Assembly (NCBI RefSeq): GCF_027497495.1 | Contig: NZ_CP114205.1 | Location: forward strand, 2,604,001-2,668,000 | Origin: Streptomyces tubercidicus | Lineage (GTDB): Bacteria > Actinomycetota > Actinomycetes > Streptomycetales > Streptomycetaceae | Direction: 5' to 3' | DNA: 64,000 bases | Shown here: piece after piece, positions 50,111-59,446 of the stretch | Layout of the letters: every line of letters starts with the position of its first letter | Numbering within the stretch: the first letter of the stretch is position 1 | Made by a program: the position numbers and the translations under genes | Notes under the pieces: model-generated | The model's database searches: none | The model's input: the letters and a program-made list of their open reading frames with translations, nothing else | What the model was told of the DNA's origin: nothing

Positions 50111-53100
50111 TCAGGCGGTGGATTCGAGGGCGCGCATACGGGCGCGGGTGCGCTGGGCCTCGGGGCCGGTGTCCTCACCGGCCCGCTGCCACTGCTCCCA
50201 GCTCTCGCGGTAGGCGTGCAGCGCGGACCGGGGGCCCGCCGTGACCTCCAGGACCTCGCCGCGGCGGTGGTGGGCGCGGGCGGCGGGCAGCGGGCTGTCG
50301 GCCCGCCGGGCGGCCGCGGCGGCCCGGCGGTAGCAGGCGGCGGCCCGGTCGTGGCGCTCACGGGAGTCGAAGCGGCGGTCCAGCAGCAGCTGGACATCGC
50401 CCACTTCCAGCCAGGCCTCGGCCGACACCGCGTCCGGTACGTCCGCACCGCGGGCGGCCAGCTCCAGGATCCAGTCGGCCTCGTGCAGATCGGCGAGCGA
50501 GGGCTGGCGTTCGTAGCGCAGCCGCAGCGCGCGGCCGAACAGCAGACGGTGGCTGCCCAAGTCGGGGTCCTGCGGCGCGACCCGGCCCAGCGCCTCGCGC
50601 AGCACATGCACCGCCTCGTTGGCCAGCCGCTTGCCCGGTGCCTCTTCCGGCTCCAGCCGGGCACGCAGCAGCAGTGCCGCACCGCGCTCGGCGAGCAGCG
50701 AGCTGTGCTCGGGCGAATCGGGGGTGGTCAGCCGGAGAGCGGCGGCCAGCGCGGCGATGGCGGCGTCCAGCGCGCCCAGGTCGCCGGTGCGGGTGTGGAC
50801 GGCGCGCTGGGCGGCGGCCGTACGGCGCAGGCTGTCCGCCTCCAGGGCCCGGTCGTCGAGTTCATGGGCGAGCGCTCGGGCGCGTTCGAGGGTGGGCAGT
50901 ACGGACGGCAGGCCCGCGCCGCCGTTGAGCTGGCGGGCCGCGGCGAGGTCGAGCAGGGTCTCGCAGACCAGCCGGTCGGCCGTGCCGCCGCGGCGGCGCA
51001 GCAGCACCGCGGCGGTGTCGAGATCGTCGGCGGCGCGGACGGCGAGCGCCTCGGCGGGGTGCGGCCCCGCGTCACCGCGGGCGGCCCGCCGGGCCTGGTC
51101 GAGCAGCACCCCGCCGCGGGCGGCATAGACCTCGCCCGGCACCTGCTCTCCGCTGGGCCACCGGTCGAGGAGGGTGGTGAGGGAGCGTTCCGCCTCGTCG
51201 AGGGGGTCGGGGTCGGTCGCCCCGTCGGTGTCCGGTACGCCCGGCAGGGCGGCCAGCCGGCGCAGGATCTCGGTGCGTAACACCATGCTCTCCAGGACGC
51301 GGGGGTCCAGCAGGCTCATCAGCCCGCAGGCGGTGTGCAGATGGCGGGCGGCGTCGGCGAGCGCGGTGCGCTCCTCGGCGGGGGTGCCGGCCGTCCGGCG
51401 TTCCCGGGCGCGGGCGTGGCCGACCCGGCCGAGCACGATCAGCGCCCGGGTGCGCTCGGCCTCCCGGCCCGCCGTGGCGCCCTCGGGGTCGTCGGCGGCG
51501 GGCTCGTCCGCGGTGGCCCGTTCCGCGGCGCGGGCCGCGCGCTCCGCCTCCTCCAGGGCGTCCGGCTGGCGCCAGGTCGCCCAGGCGTGCAGCAACGCGC
51601 GGGCGAGGTCCGTGCCGGCCACCGGCAGGCGTTCGGTGGCGGCGCGCAGCAGCCGGACCGCCTCGATCAGATCCCGTACGGCGCGGTCCTGTTCGTAGCG
51701 CTCCAAGAGGGCCGCGCCCTCCGCGGCGGGTCCGTCGGACGCGTACGGCCGCCGGGCGGGCGGGCGCAGTGCCGGTTCGAAGCGGCGCAGCACGCGTTCG
51801 GAGACCCGGGCGAAGGGTTCGGGGACGGCCCGCCGGCCGGTCTCGGGCTCCCGGCCGCTGCCGGAGAGCATGGCGACCGCGACGGCCGGGAAGTTGCGGG
51901 CGCTGCGGCCGAAGGTGCGCTCGACGTAGAGCGAGCAGTGCTTGAGGACCAGGGCCGCCTCCCCCGCGCTGAGCCGGGCGAGGAGTTCGTCGCGCACCCC
52001 GGGCGCGAAGTCGTACCAGGGGCCGCTCACCCCGGCCTGCTCCCCCGACGGCCGCTCGTCCGGCGGGAGTTGGGTGACCAGCCCGCTGAGGAGGACCTCC
52101 GCCAGCTCGGCCGGGCCGGTCTGCGGCAGCATCGCGCGCTGCACGAGCTGGATGACGGGCAGCGCGAGCGGGACGGCCGAGAGGTGCACGGCGAGCAGCC
52201 GGGCGGCCGGTGAGGCGAGCTGGTCGAACTCGCGGACCATACGGGCCGGGGCGGCGGGCCCGTACGCGGGTGGCGGGCCCGCCGGATGTCCGGTGCCGTG
52301 GTCGGCCCGGACGACGGAGGCCGCGCCGCGCAGTGCGAGCCCGGCGTCGGCGGCGGCCAGCCGGGCCCAGGAGCCGAGCGCGGAGGGGGTGGCGGAGAGG
52401 ACCGGAATGGCGCGCTCACGGGGCGCCTCGGCCGGGGTGCCCGGAGGGCCGGCGGGACGGCGGCGGCGCCGGACCGGCCGGAAGTCGAGGGCCTGGTAGG
52501 GGCCCTGGCGGCGGACGAGGGTACCGGGTACGGCGGGCAGGAGGGTGCGCGCCCACATCCGCTGCGGCAGCGGCTGGACGACGGCGAGCGGGGCGTCCGC
52601 CGCCCAGCGGTAGAGCAGCCGCTGCATCCGGCCGTCCCGCCACAGGGGGCCCGCGCAGTCGCTGACGACGAGGGTGAGGTGATGGCCCGTCGGGTCGTGC
52701 AGCTGGTCGGCGGGGCGCAGCGGGCGGCCGGGGCCGGGGGCCGCCGCGACGCCCACGTCCGGGCCGTGCGGATGGAGGTAGTGCACCGTGACATCGCGGA
52801 AGGCGCCCACCCGCTCACAGACCTGGCGCAGGTCATGCAGCATCTGTTCCCAGACGGCCATCGAGGACGAGCCGTCCATCAGGAGCCGCAGTCCGGCCGC
52901 CCGGCGGTGCACCCCGCGCAGCACCGGGATGATCATTTCGGCGTGGGCGGAGAGTTCGGCGGTGGCGGGCTCGTCCAGCTTGCGGGGGACCGGGGCGACC
53001 GGCGGGCGGTAGCGCTGGATCGGCCGCAGTGCGCGCTGCAGCGGCAGCAGTCCGGGGAACGCGGAGGCGACCGGGACCGCGACCTCGCCCAGGCGCTGCC

Positions 53101-53512
53101 GGTCCGGATCGGGCCACCTCGTGGGGGCCTCCCCCGGGTCACGGGTGGGCAGCAGCTCCGCGACCCGGCGCCGGGCGCCGTCCTGGAGCGCGGACGGCGC
53201 GGCGTCCCCGTCCGCAGGACCGCCGCCGCTGCCGCTGCCGGCCACTACCGTCGCGTCATTCCCCTCGGTCCCGGACGATGCGGCAGGTCCCACCCGGAAA
53301 GTGGCTGAATCCGTACGGTCCGTACGGTCCTCGTCAGCGGGCCCGGCGTCCGCGGAGCCCTCGGCCCGCGGTGCGCCCGGGGTGATCCACTGGGCGAGCC
53401 AGAGGGCATCGGCCATCCCGCGCGCGTCGGCCGGCAGCCCCGCGGCGGTCAGCCGGGCGACGAGTTCGTCGAGGGGGTCCGGGCCGGGCTCCCCGGGGGG
53501 CACCGGACTCAC
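50111..53512 (-). CDS. vWA/SAV_2336-type protein of the VMAP system
   Basis: 1133 residues. The N-terminal ~200 residues resemble the SAV_2336 N-terminal region, with a disordered stretch (45-110). A von Willebrand A domain starts near 205: MIDAS D-G-S-S-S (Asp213, Ser215, Ser217) then LVVSDCAGPLW. The C-terminal half (~600-1133) is Ala/Arg/Leu-rich helical, with TPR-like units. In VMAP ternary systems the vWA protein is the partner of MoxR ATPase. Start GTG 53512 overlaps the moxR TGA (GTGA). It is followed by the precursor peptide gene. The whole series is tightly packed, pointing to one functional unit. Confidence 0.8.
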   Translation of the reverse strand: MSPVPPGEPGPDPLDELVARLTAAGLPADARGMADALWLAQWITPGAPRAEGSADAGPADEDRTDRTDSATFRVGPAASSGTEGNDATVVAGSGSGGGPADGDAAPSALQDGARRRVAELLPTRDPGEAPTRWPDPDRQRLGEVAVPVASAFPGLLPLQRALRPIQRYRPPVAPVPRKLDEPATAELSAHAEMIIPVLRGVHRRAAGLRLLMDGSSSMAVWEQMLHDLRQVCERVGAFRDVTVHYLHPHGPDVGVAAAPGPGRPLRPADQLHDPTGHHLTLVVSDCAGPLWRDGRMQRLLYRWAADAPLAVVQPLPQRMWARTLLPAVPGTLVRRQGPYQALDFRPVRRRRRPAGPPGTPAEAPRERAIPVLSATPSALGSWARLAAADAGLALRGAASVVRADHGTGHPAGPPPAYGPAAPARMVREFDQLASPAARLLAVHLSAVPLALPVIQLVQRAMLPQTGPAELAEVLLSGLVTQLPPDERPSGEQAGVSGPWYDFAPGVRDELLARLSAGEAALVLKHCSLYVERTFGRSARNFPAVAVAMLSGSGREPETGRRAVPEPFARVSERVLRRFEPALRPPARRPYASDGPAAEGAALLERYEQDRAVRDLIEAVRLLRAATERLPVAGTDLARALLHAWATWRQPDALEEAERAARAAERATADEPAADDPEGATAGREAERTRALIVLGRVGHARARERRTAGTPAEERTALADAARHLHTACGLMSLLDPRVLESMVLRTEILRRLAALPGVPDTDGATDPDPLDEAERSLTTLLDRWPSGEQVPGEVYAARGGVLLDQARRAARGDAGPHPAEALAVRAADDLDTAAVLLRRRGGTADRLVCETLLDLAAARQLNGGAGLPSVLPTLERARALAHELDDRALEADSLRRTAAAQRAVHTRTGDLGALDAAIAALAAALRLTTPDSPEHSSLLAERGAALLLRARLEPEEAPGKRLANEAVHVLREALGRVAPQDPDLGSHRLLFGRALRLRYERQPSLADLHEADWILELAARGADVPDAVSAEAWLEVGDVQLLLDRRFDSRERHDRAAACYRRAAAAARRADSPLPAARAHHRRGEVLEVTAGPRSALHAYRESWEQWQRAGEDTGPEAQRTRARMRALESTA

Positions 53513-54564
53513 CTCGTCCGGTCAAGGGGCCGCATCAGCTCCGCCGTCAGACGCCGCCGCGTCTCCTCCTCGTCCTCGTCCGTCCAGCCCGCTCTCTGGG
53601 TCAGGTGGATGGCGTTGAAGAGCTGGTCGACGGCGCGGACATCGCCGGGCTCGCGGTCCAGGAAGCGGTCGATCACCGCTTCGTGGCGCTCCGCCGCCCC
53701 CTCGCCGAAGTGTGCCCGCACCATGGCGGCGAGCCGCTCCTTGTCGGGCGCCGGGATGTGGAGGTGGATGCAGCGGCGCAACAGGGGCGCCGGGAAGTCC
53801 CGTTCGCCGTTGCTGGTGAGGACGATGAAGGGGAAGGCATGGCAGCGCACCCGGCCGTCGCGCACCGTCACCCGCGCGCCGTCGTCGCTGAGCACCTCCA
53901 CCTCGGGGGCCGATCCGGCCAGCCGCTCCAGCTCCGGAATCCGGAACTCCCCTTCCTCCAGCACATTGAGGAGGTCATTGGGCAGATCGATATCGCTCTT
54001 GTCGAGCTCGTCGACGAGCAGCACCCGGGGCCGGGCGGCCGGCAGCAGGGCCGTGCCCAGCGGGCCGAGGCGGATATAGCGGCCGATGCCGCCGCCGGGC
54101 TCGTCGGCCGGATCCGGGCCGGCCGCCGCCCCGCTCTCCTCGGCGGCCGGGGCGGCGCGGGCGATCTGGAGGTCCTGGAGGCGGCCGATGGCGTCGTAGT
54201 CGTACAGACCGTCACGGAGTGTGCTGCGGCTGACGACCGGCCAGCCGAGGACCCGGCCGAGGCCGAGTTCGTAGGCCACCGAATGGGCCAGGGTGCTCTT
54301 GCCGCTGCCCGGTGCGCCGGTCACCAGCAGCGGGCGGCGCAGATAGAGGGCGGCGTTGACCAGCTCGCGCTCGGTCTCGCCGGGGCGGTGGTGGCTGGCT
54401 TCCCGGTGCTGCACACCGAGCCTGCGCTCGGAGGACGGGTCGAGGGCGGCCGGCGGCGCCACGAGGGGACCGCCGTCGAAATCGCGCCAGGGGGGCGGCG
54501 GCGGAAGATGCTCAATTCCGTCGTGCGGTGCCCCCGCGCCACGGTAGATGAGCCAGTCGCTCAC
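53509..54564 (-). CDS. MoxR-family AAA+ ATPase
   Basis: 351 residues. The first 60 are a Pro-rich lead. Walker A is GAPGSGKS (83-90), Walker B LLVDELDKSD (182-191), sensor-1 VLTSNGERDFP, and the arginine-finger-like LLRRCIHLHIP. MoxR ATPases act as chaperones or disassembly motors with vWA partners. GTG 54564 has GAGGAGTTCCGAC just before it. The gene's stop overlaps the start of the vWA gene. A 348-nt gap separates it from the trypsin-VMAP gene upstream, so a separate promoter is possible. Confidence 0.9.
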   Translation of the reverse strand: MSDWLIYRGAGAPHDGIEHLPPPPPWRDFDGGPLVAPPAALDPSSERRLGVQHREASHHRPGETERELVNAALYLRRPLLVTGAPGSGKSTLAHSVAYELGLGRVLGWPVVSRSTLRDGLYDYDAIGRLQDLQIARAAPAAEESGAAAGPDPADEPGGGIGRYIRLGPLGTALLPAARPRVLLVDELDKSDIDLPNDLLNVLEEGEFRIPELERLAGSAPEVEVLSDDGARVTVRDGRVRCHAFPFIVLTSNGERDFPAPLLRRCIHLHIPAPDKERLAAMVRAHFGEGAAERHEAVIDRFLDREPGDVRAVDQLFNAIHLTQRAGWTDEDEEETRRRLTAELMRPLDRTR

Positions 54565-54912
54565 GTCGGAACTCCTCGTCGCCGGCCAGGCCTCGGTCAG
54601 GAGCGGTGGTCATGGCGGACCGCCGGAGATATCGGCATTCGCTCGGCCTCCCCCCGCGTCCGCCACCCACCCTCACGCAGTCGCGTCCTCACGAACAAGT
54701 CTTCCACGACGCTATGACAGTACTCACCCGGAAGGAAGCACACGGGGCGGTTTCCGGTCTCCCCCGAGGGCATGACGGGCGCCCAAGTGCCAGGTACAGG
54801 GCGTGACTTGCCGCACGAGGGGCGGATGCCGACGGGACGGACACCGGGCGCGTGCGAGGTGTACGGGGCGTACACGGCGCCCGGAGCGTCAGGGGGCGGC
54901 GCCCCGTACCGC
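54565..54912 (-). other. gene-free gap upstream of the MoxR gene
   Basis: 348 bp between the trypsin-VMAP stop and the moxR start. Frames here (up to 92 codons) lack codon bias and ribosome sites. It may hold a promoter for the moxR-vWA-peptide block. The segment near 54690-54730 is relatively AT-rich (CTTCCACGACGCTATGACAG). Confidence 0.45.
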
Positions 54913-56988
54913 TCATCGCGGCGACACCTGGGGGCGGTCCGTGAAGAGCGGCGGAATCGGGTCCTCCGGGTCGTCGTAGAGGAGCACCAGATCGCGTGCC
55001 CAGTGTGTGCCCTCCTCCGCGGCCTCCGTGGCCTTGGCCCGCAGCTGCCGGACCAGTTCGGGGAGCCGGGTCACCCCACCCGAACCCTGGAGCAGCTCCC
55101 GCACCCCGCGGTGGAACTCCTCGCAGCCCGCGTCGCAGTCCCGCTCCTCGCCGTGCCCGCGGGCCGGCCACAGCCCGGCCGGGAAACCGGTGTCCAGGGC
55201 GACGCCGACCGCGTCCCGGCCGAACCCGTCGGCGACGGTGTGGCACAGCGCCGGCAGCGCACCGTCACCGGCCGTCTCCAGCAGCCGCCAGATCGCCTCG
55301 GCGGAGCCGGTCCCGGCGTCGGCGCCGGGCCGCGGCGGGATGCGCAGGGCCTCCAGCTCCCGGGCGGCGGCCAGGCCCTGCCAGCGGCGCAGCCAGGCCG
55401 GGTCGACCTGTTCGCGCCGCCCCTGGTCGCGCAGGATCACCGCCCGCCCGGGGCCCACCGGCCGCAGCCGGGCGGTCCGCCGGGTCGAGGCGGCCACCTC
55501 CCACTGGCCCACCGCGGTGTCCCAGCGCCCTTCGGGGACGGCGATCTCCAGGCGTACCCGGGCGCCCGGCCCGGCGTCGCCGTCGGCCCGCAGCAGCCGC
55601 CCGCCGAGCCGCCGCAGCACCTGTTCCCGCGCCTGCTCGAACGGCACCCCGCCGGCCGACTCCTGGACGTCCACCCGCAGCCACTGCCCCTGGCCGTAGC
55701 CCTCGCTGACCGACCAGTTGAACAGCTCCGAGCCGCCCTCGTCATAGAAGAGCGGCTCGAACTCGACGAGCACGGAGCGCGGCCGACGGCGTACCGGCCC
55801 TATCCTCCGGCGGTCCTGCGGCTGCAGCACCACCGCCTTGGCCTGCACGAACTCCGCGAGCCTGGCGGCCTGTTCGCGTACCCCGGCGGCCTCGTCGCCC
55901 GGTGCGTCGCGCACCTCGTCGGCGGTCCGCTGCGCCACGATCCGTAGATAGTGCACAAAGGCGCGCAGCTCCGTGTACGGGTCGCTGCCCTGGTAGAGGG
56001 CGCCATGGCCGTCCCGCCAGGTACGCAGCAGCCAGGCTCCGGGCCGCTCGCCGCGCTCCAGCACCTCGCCGACTGCGGCCTCCACCACCAGTGGATCGCG
56101 CGGTGCGGGCAGCCGGGCGAGCAGGTCCAGCGCCTGCAGCCGCTCCTGTACGCCCCACAGCCGGCCCCGGCCCGCCATGATCGTGTGCTGGGCGTCGAAC
56201 CAGGTGGGCCCGGCGGCGCGGCCGAGCTCCTGACCGGCCCAGTGCCAGCGGTCATGCAGGCTCATCAGCGCGTGATACGGGTCGGGCCCCAGGCCCTCGG
56301 CACCCGCGGCGCCCTCGACCAGGTGTTCCGGCCCCAGCCCGCGCAGCGCCGTGACCGGCACCGCCAGCCCGACGTGGTCCTGTTGGTGGCGGCCCTTGAC
56401 AATGCCGACCACCTCGCCGCGGTCACAGTCGAGCAGCGGCCCGCCGGAGGCCCCCGGTGTGACCCGGACATCGCTGCCGAACTGGAGGCCCCGGGCGTCG
56501 CGGGCACCGAAGCGGACGGCGATGAAGGGGTCGACGGGGGACTCGTCATGCCCGCGGAAGATGTAGGCGTCCTCCAGGAGCGTCGCCGGCTGATCGCTGA
56601 GCCAGGCGCAGGGGTGCGCGGTCTCCGGGTCGAGCAGCCGGACCAGGGCGAGATCGGCGCGGGCCGCGGCGTGCCCGACGTCCGGGGCGGGCCCGGCGTC
56701 CGATCCGGGACGGCTGAGGTCATAGACGAGCCGGGCGGGCACCACCCGGCCGTCGAAGGTGACACCGAGGACCCCGTCCGGGCCCAGGTCGCGTCGCCGT
56801 CCGTCGCTCGCCGCCAGCACATGGGCGCAGGTCAGCACCCATCCCGGGGCGATCAGCACCCCGCTGCCCCACGGCCGGGCGCCGGAGGTGCCCGGTGCGG
56901 GGCGCAGGGCGACGGTGGTGCGTCCGGCGTGGTCGAGGAGCTGTGTGTAGTGGGCGCGGCCGGCGGTCCGGTCCTCGGAGGTCGGCAT
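54913..56988 (-). CDS. trypsin-like protease with VMAP C-terminal region
   Basis: 691 residues. The N-terminal ~230 form a chymotrypsin-fold protease with a full triad: His56 in LTCAHVLAA, Asp112 in ARADLALVRLL, Ser181 in TPGASGGPLLD. There is no signal peptide, so it acts inside the cell. The middle and C-terminal parts (~300-691) match the VMAP-M/C regions of vWA-MoxR-associated proteins, including the late VLLYDDPEDPIPP motif. In VMAP systems this effector is thought to be released or activated by the MoxR-vWA pair. ATG 56988 overlaps the TGA of the Trypco1 gene (ATGA). The frame is open further upstream only as a shadow. Confidence 0.85.
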   Translation of the reverse strand: MPTSEDRTAGRAHYTQLLDHAGRTTVALRPAPGTSGARPWGSGVLIAPGWVLTCAHVLAASDGRRRDLGPDGVLGVTFDGRVVPARLVYDLSRPGSDAGPAPDVGHAAARADLALVRLLDPETAHPCAWLSDQPATLLEDAYIFRGHDESPVDPFIAVRFGARDARGLQFGSDVRVTPGASGGPLLDCDRGEVVGIVKGRHQQDHVGLAVPVTALRGLGPEHLVEGAAGAEGLGPDPYHALMSLHDRWHWAGQELGRAAGPTWFDAQHTIMAGRGRLWGVQERLQALDLLARLPAPRDPLVVEAAVGEVLERGERPGAWLLRTWRDGHGALYQGSDPYTELRAFVHYLRIVAQRTADEVRDAPGDEAAGVREQAARLAEFVQAKAVVLQPQDRRRIGPVRRRPRSVLVEFEPLFYDEGGSELFNWSVSEGYGQGQWLRVDVQESAGGVPFEQAREQVLRRLGGRLLRADGDAGPGARVRLEIAVPEGRWDTAVGQWEVAASTRRTARLRPVGPGRAVILRDQGRREQVDPAWLRRWQGLAAARELEALRIPPRPGADAGTGSAEAIWRLLETAGDGALPALCHTVADGFGRDAVGVALDTGFPAGLWPARGHGEERDCDAGCEEFHRGVRELLQGSGGVTRLPELVRQLRAKATEAAEEGTHWARDLVLLYDDPEDPIPPLFTDRPQVSPR

Positions 56989-57437
56989 CAGCGGCTCGAA
57001 TCGTCCGGCTCCCGGCGGTCGGCCGTGGGCGCCCCGTTCTGACGGCGGTCGGCCGTGGGCTCCCCGTGCGGCTCGCCCCCTGTCGGCGTCCGGTCCTCGC
57101 GCCGCCAGGTGAGGGTGACGGAGAGGTTGCTCTTCGCCTCGCCGTCCGCGAGCAGGGCGACGGCCTTGCCCGGCTTGGCCGACAGCTCCACGCCGAAGGT
57201 CACACTGGTCTCGTGCGGCGCGACCCGCTCGGTGGCCTGGCGGACGCTGGTGGCGACGCCGCCGATCACCTCGCGGAGCCCTTCGACCCTGGCCCCGAGC
57301 GCGTCCCAGGCGCCGACGTCCTCGAACTCCCCGTCCGCGTCGTCCGCCCCGTCGGGCTCCGGGGTGTCGAGCCGGGAGACCCGGGCCCAGACTTCCGTAC
57401 CGTCGGGAAGTTCGATGCGCTGTGCGCGATCTTGCAT
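56988..57437 (-). CDS. CU044_2847-type trypsin-co-occurring protein (Trypco1)
   Basis: 149 residues. The central segment DALGARVEGLREVIGGVATSV then HETSVTFGVELSAKPGKAVALLADGEAKSNLSVTLTW matches the CU044_2847/Trypco1 family that accompanies intracellular trypsin-like proteases. The last ~30 residues are charged and disordered. ATG 57437 has GGAGG five bases upstream, so it is preferred over GTG 57440. Its stop overlaps the protease gene start. It is the first gene of the 12-kb cluster. It may act as adaptor, substrate or inhibitor of the protease; this is not known. Confidence 0.82.
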   Translation of the reverse strand: MQDRAQRIELPDGTEVWARVSRLDTPEPDGADDADGEFEDVGAWDALGARVEGLREVIGGVATSVRQATERVAPHETSVTFGVELSAKPGKAVALLADGEAKSNLSVTLTWRREDRTPTGGEPHGEPTADRRQNGAPTADRREPDDSSR

Positions 57438-57590
57438 CACGGCCTCCTGCGCCCCGTGGGCGGCAATTTCCCAATTGCCGCAGGACCGTTGACAGGTGAT
57501 CAGGCTAGCCGTCGGCCGTCTGTGGCGCGAGAGGTCCGTGAGCCTGCCTATCCTGGCCGGGAATCACCCATGACCCCTGGTGGAGAGCGC

Positions 57591-57773
57591 GTGTATTTCA
57601 CTGACCGTGGCATCGAGGAGCTGGAGAACCGGCGCGGCGAGGAGGAGGTCACCCTGGCGTGGGTGGCCGACCAGCTGCGGACGTTCGTCGATCTCAATCC
57701 GGACTTCGAGGTACCGGTGGAGCGGCTGGCCACCTGGCTGGCCCGCCTGGACGACGAGGACGAGGACGAATAG
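57591..57773 (+). CDS. DUF6104 small acidic protein
   Basis: 60 residues from GTG 57591: YFTDRGIEELENRRGEEEV, then WVADQLRTFVDLNPDFEVPVERLATWL and an acidic DDEDEDE tail. This highly conserved short protein is found across Streptomyces with unknown function. GGAGA lies 5 nt before the GTG. It is divergent from the Trypco1 gene over ~150 bp. Followed by a hairpin. Confidence 0.85.
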   Translation: MYFTDRGIEELENRRGEEEVTLAWVADQLRTFVDLNPDFEVPVERLATWLARLDDEDEDE

Positions 57774-57827
57774 GCCACCCGGGAGGGGCCGCGGTGCGCC
57801 CGCTCCCCGGTGGCCGGTCCTGCGCGG

Positions 57828-57858
57828 ACGGTCCGCCCCCGGATGGGTGGCGGACCGT
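57828..57858. terminator. hairpin between DUF6104 and secreted-protein genes
   Basis: A perfect 10-bp stem (57828-57837 with 57849-57858) and an 11-nt loop in the ~100-bp gap between convergent genes. No T-run. Likely bidirectional terminator. Confidence 0.6.
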
Positions 57859-57875
57859 CGTGACCGATCCGGAGA

Positions 57876-58316
57876 TCAGGAGTAGTGGAGCGCCTTGCGC
57901 AGGTCGTTCTTCACGTCGTACTCGTCGTTGAGGGCCGCGCGACCGGCCCGCCGGTCGTGCTCGATGTACGCCTGCTTGTTGTGGTGCTCGGCACCCTCGG
58001 TCCCGTTATGGGCGCCGTCGAGGGCCGCGCGGATCCGATCCGCGTGGTGCGCGTGCCGGCACGCGTACTTGGCATCGACGATCTTCCCCCGGGTCGAGTG
58101 GTTGTACCCCGCGGCCTTCTTGTAGCTGCGGGCGCCGCTCGCCGAAATGGCCTTGTTGTTCAGCGAGTAGGACTTGGCGATCAGCCCGTGGCACGACGCG
58201 GCGGCCGACACGGACGGGGCGGCGGGGGCAACAGGGGCGGCCTGGGCGGCGGTGACCGGCACGCTCAGGGCGGCACCGAGTACCAGCGTCGAGATCATCC
58301 CCGTGGATTTACGCAC
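57876..58316 (-). CDS. small secreted protein, unknown function
   Basis: 146 residues. A signal peptide (MRKS, core TGMISTLVLGAALSVPVTAAQA, cleavage near residue 26) is followed by an Ala/Pro linker and a His/Lys-rich domain with two Cys (in SCHGLIAKS and KYACRHAHHAD), which could form a disulfide. The C-terminal half is rich in Asp/Asn/Arg. No catalytic motif or family recognised. The GTG at 58316 follows GAGGAG. It is divergent from the DUF4097 gene. Confidence 0.75.
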   Translation of the reverse strand: MRKSTGMISTLVLGAALSVPVTAAQAAPVAPAAPSVSAAASCHGLIAKSYSLNNKAISASGARSYKKAAGYNHSTRGKIVDAKYACRHAHHADRIRAALDGAHNGTEGAEHHNKQAYIEHDRRAGRAALNDEYDVKNDLRKALHYS

Positions 58317-58429
58317 AGTTCAACTCCTCTGTGGCATACGCCATGACATCGATGGTCACCGGCTAGGACTCCCGTTCCACGGCGTGCGGTTGCACCCCTG
58401 CGGCGGTGATCAACCCTCGATACGGGCGC

Positions 58430-58485
58430 TTGACTTCCGCAATCCGCGATATATCGTGTCCCCAAGGAACGCGATATGTTGCGTT
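58430..58485 (+). promoter_or_regulatory. promoter with palindromes upstream of the DUF4097/PadR pair
   Basis: TTGACT (58430-58435) is followed 16 nt later by TATCGT (58452-58457), a possible -35/-10 pair. A CGATATATCG palindrome (58447-58456) overlaps that -10, and an AACGC-N8-GCGTT dyad (58468-58485) lies just downstream. The dyads sit where a repressor would block transcription, consistent with autoregulation by the PadR protein encoded second in the pair. Inference only. Confidence 0.5.
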
Positions 58486-58511
58486 GCGCGGTTATCCAGG
58501 GGAGGCCAGGA

Positions 58512-59444
58512 ATGTCAGCCCGGAGCGAGTGGTCGCGGTACCCGAGGCAGGTGGCCGAGCCGGGGACGCTGGAGATCGCCGACCCCTTCGACGCCGTGAA
58601 CGTGCGCGTGGTCGGCGGCACCGTCAACGTCGTCGGCACCACGGACGGCGGCCCGGCCCGCGTCGAGATCAGCGAGCTGCACGGCCCGCCGCTGACCGTC
58701 TCCTGTGACCAGGGCACCCTCTCGGTCGGCTATGACGACCTGCCCTGGAAGGGCTTTCTGAAGTTCCTGGAGCGCAAGGGATGGAACCGCGGCGCGGTGA
58801 TCTCGGTGACGGTGCCGGCGGGTACCCGTGTCGAGGTCGGTGTGGTCGGGGCCGGCGCGGTGATCTCCGGTATCTCGGGGCGTACGGACCTCCGCGGTAT
58901 CTCCGGTGACGCCACGCTCGTCGGACTGACCGGCCCGGTGCGGGCCGACACCGTCTCCGGCAATGTCGAGGTGCAGTCGGTCACCGGCGATCTGCGGTTC
59001 CACTCCGTCTCGGGGGATCTGACCGTCCTCGACGGTGCGGGCGGGGCGGTGCGCGCGGACTCCGTCACCGGCGACATGGTGCTCGACCTGGACCCCGCCC
59101 AGGGCACGGATATCGCCCTGACCACGGTCTCCGGCGAGGTCGCCATCCGGCTGCCCGACCCGGCCGACGCCAAGGTGGAGGCCAACACCGCGAGCGGCAC
59201 GGTCTCCAACGCCTTCGACGATCTGCGGGTCACCGGCCAGTGGGGAGCCAAGAGGATCACCGGCGCACTCGGCGCGGGCACCGGCTCCCTCAAGGTCACC
59301 ACCGTCACCGGCGGTCTGGCCCTGCTGCGCCGCCCCGCTTTCGAGGACGGGGAACCCTGGCCGGACGACCCCGGCGGCGGCCCGGCCCGCGGCCCGCAGG
59401 GGGACTCCCCCATCGACCCGTCCGCCGCAAAGAAGGTGCTCTGA
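58512..59444 (+). CDS. DUF4097-type beta-repeat protein
   Basis: 310 residues made of repeated short strands of the DUF4097/DUF4098 type: GNVEVQSVTGDLRFHSVSGDLTV..., ADSVTGDMVLDL, TVSGEVAIRL, suggesting a solenoid like adhesin or bactofilin domains. No signal peptide or membrane segment, so it is cytoplasmic. ATG 58512 lies 8 nt after GGAGG. The stop is 2 nt before the PadR start, so the two are cotranscribed. Its relation to PadR is conserved in many actinobacteria, but its role is not known. Confidence 0.82.
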   Translation: MSARSEWSRYPRQVAEPGTLEIADPFDAVNVRVVGGTVNVVGTTDGGPARVEISELHGPPLTVSCDQGTLSVGYDDLPWKGFLKFLERKGWNRGAVISVTVPAGTRVEVGVVGAGAVISGISGRTDLRGISGDATLVGLTGPVRADTVSGNVEVQSVTGDLRFHSVSGDLTVLDGAGGAVRADSVTGDMVLDLDPAQGTDIALTTVSGEVAIRLPDPADAKVEANTASGTVSNAFDDLRVTGQWGAKRITGALGAGTGSLKVTTVTGGLALLRRPAFEDGEPWPDDPGGGPARGPQGDSPIDPSAAKKVL

Positions 59445-59446
59445 GC

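Noticed and set aside
54597..54875. 92-codon minus-strand frame in the gap upstream of moxR
   Set aside because: No ribosome site, weak codon bias and no similarity to known small partners; treated as intergenic.
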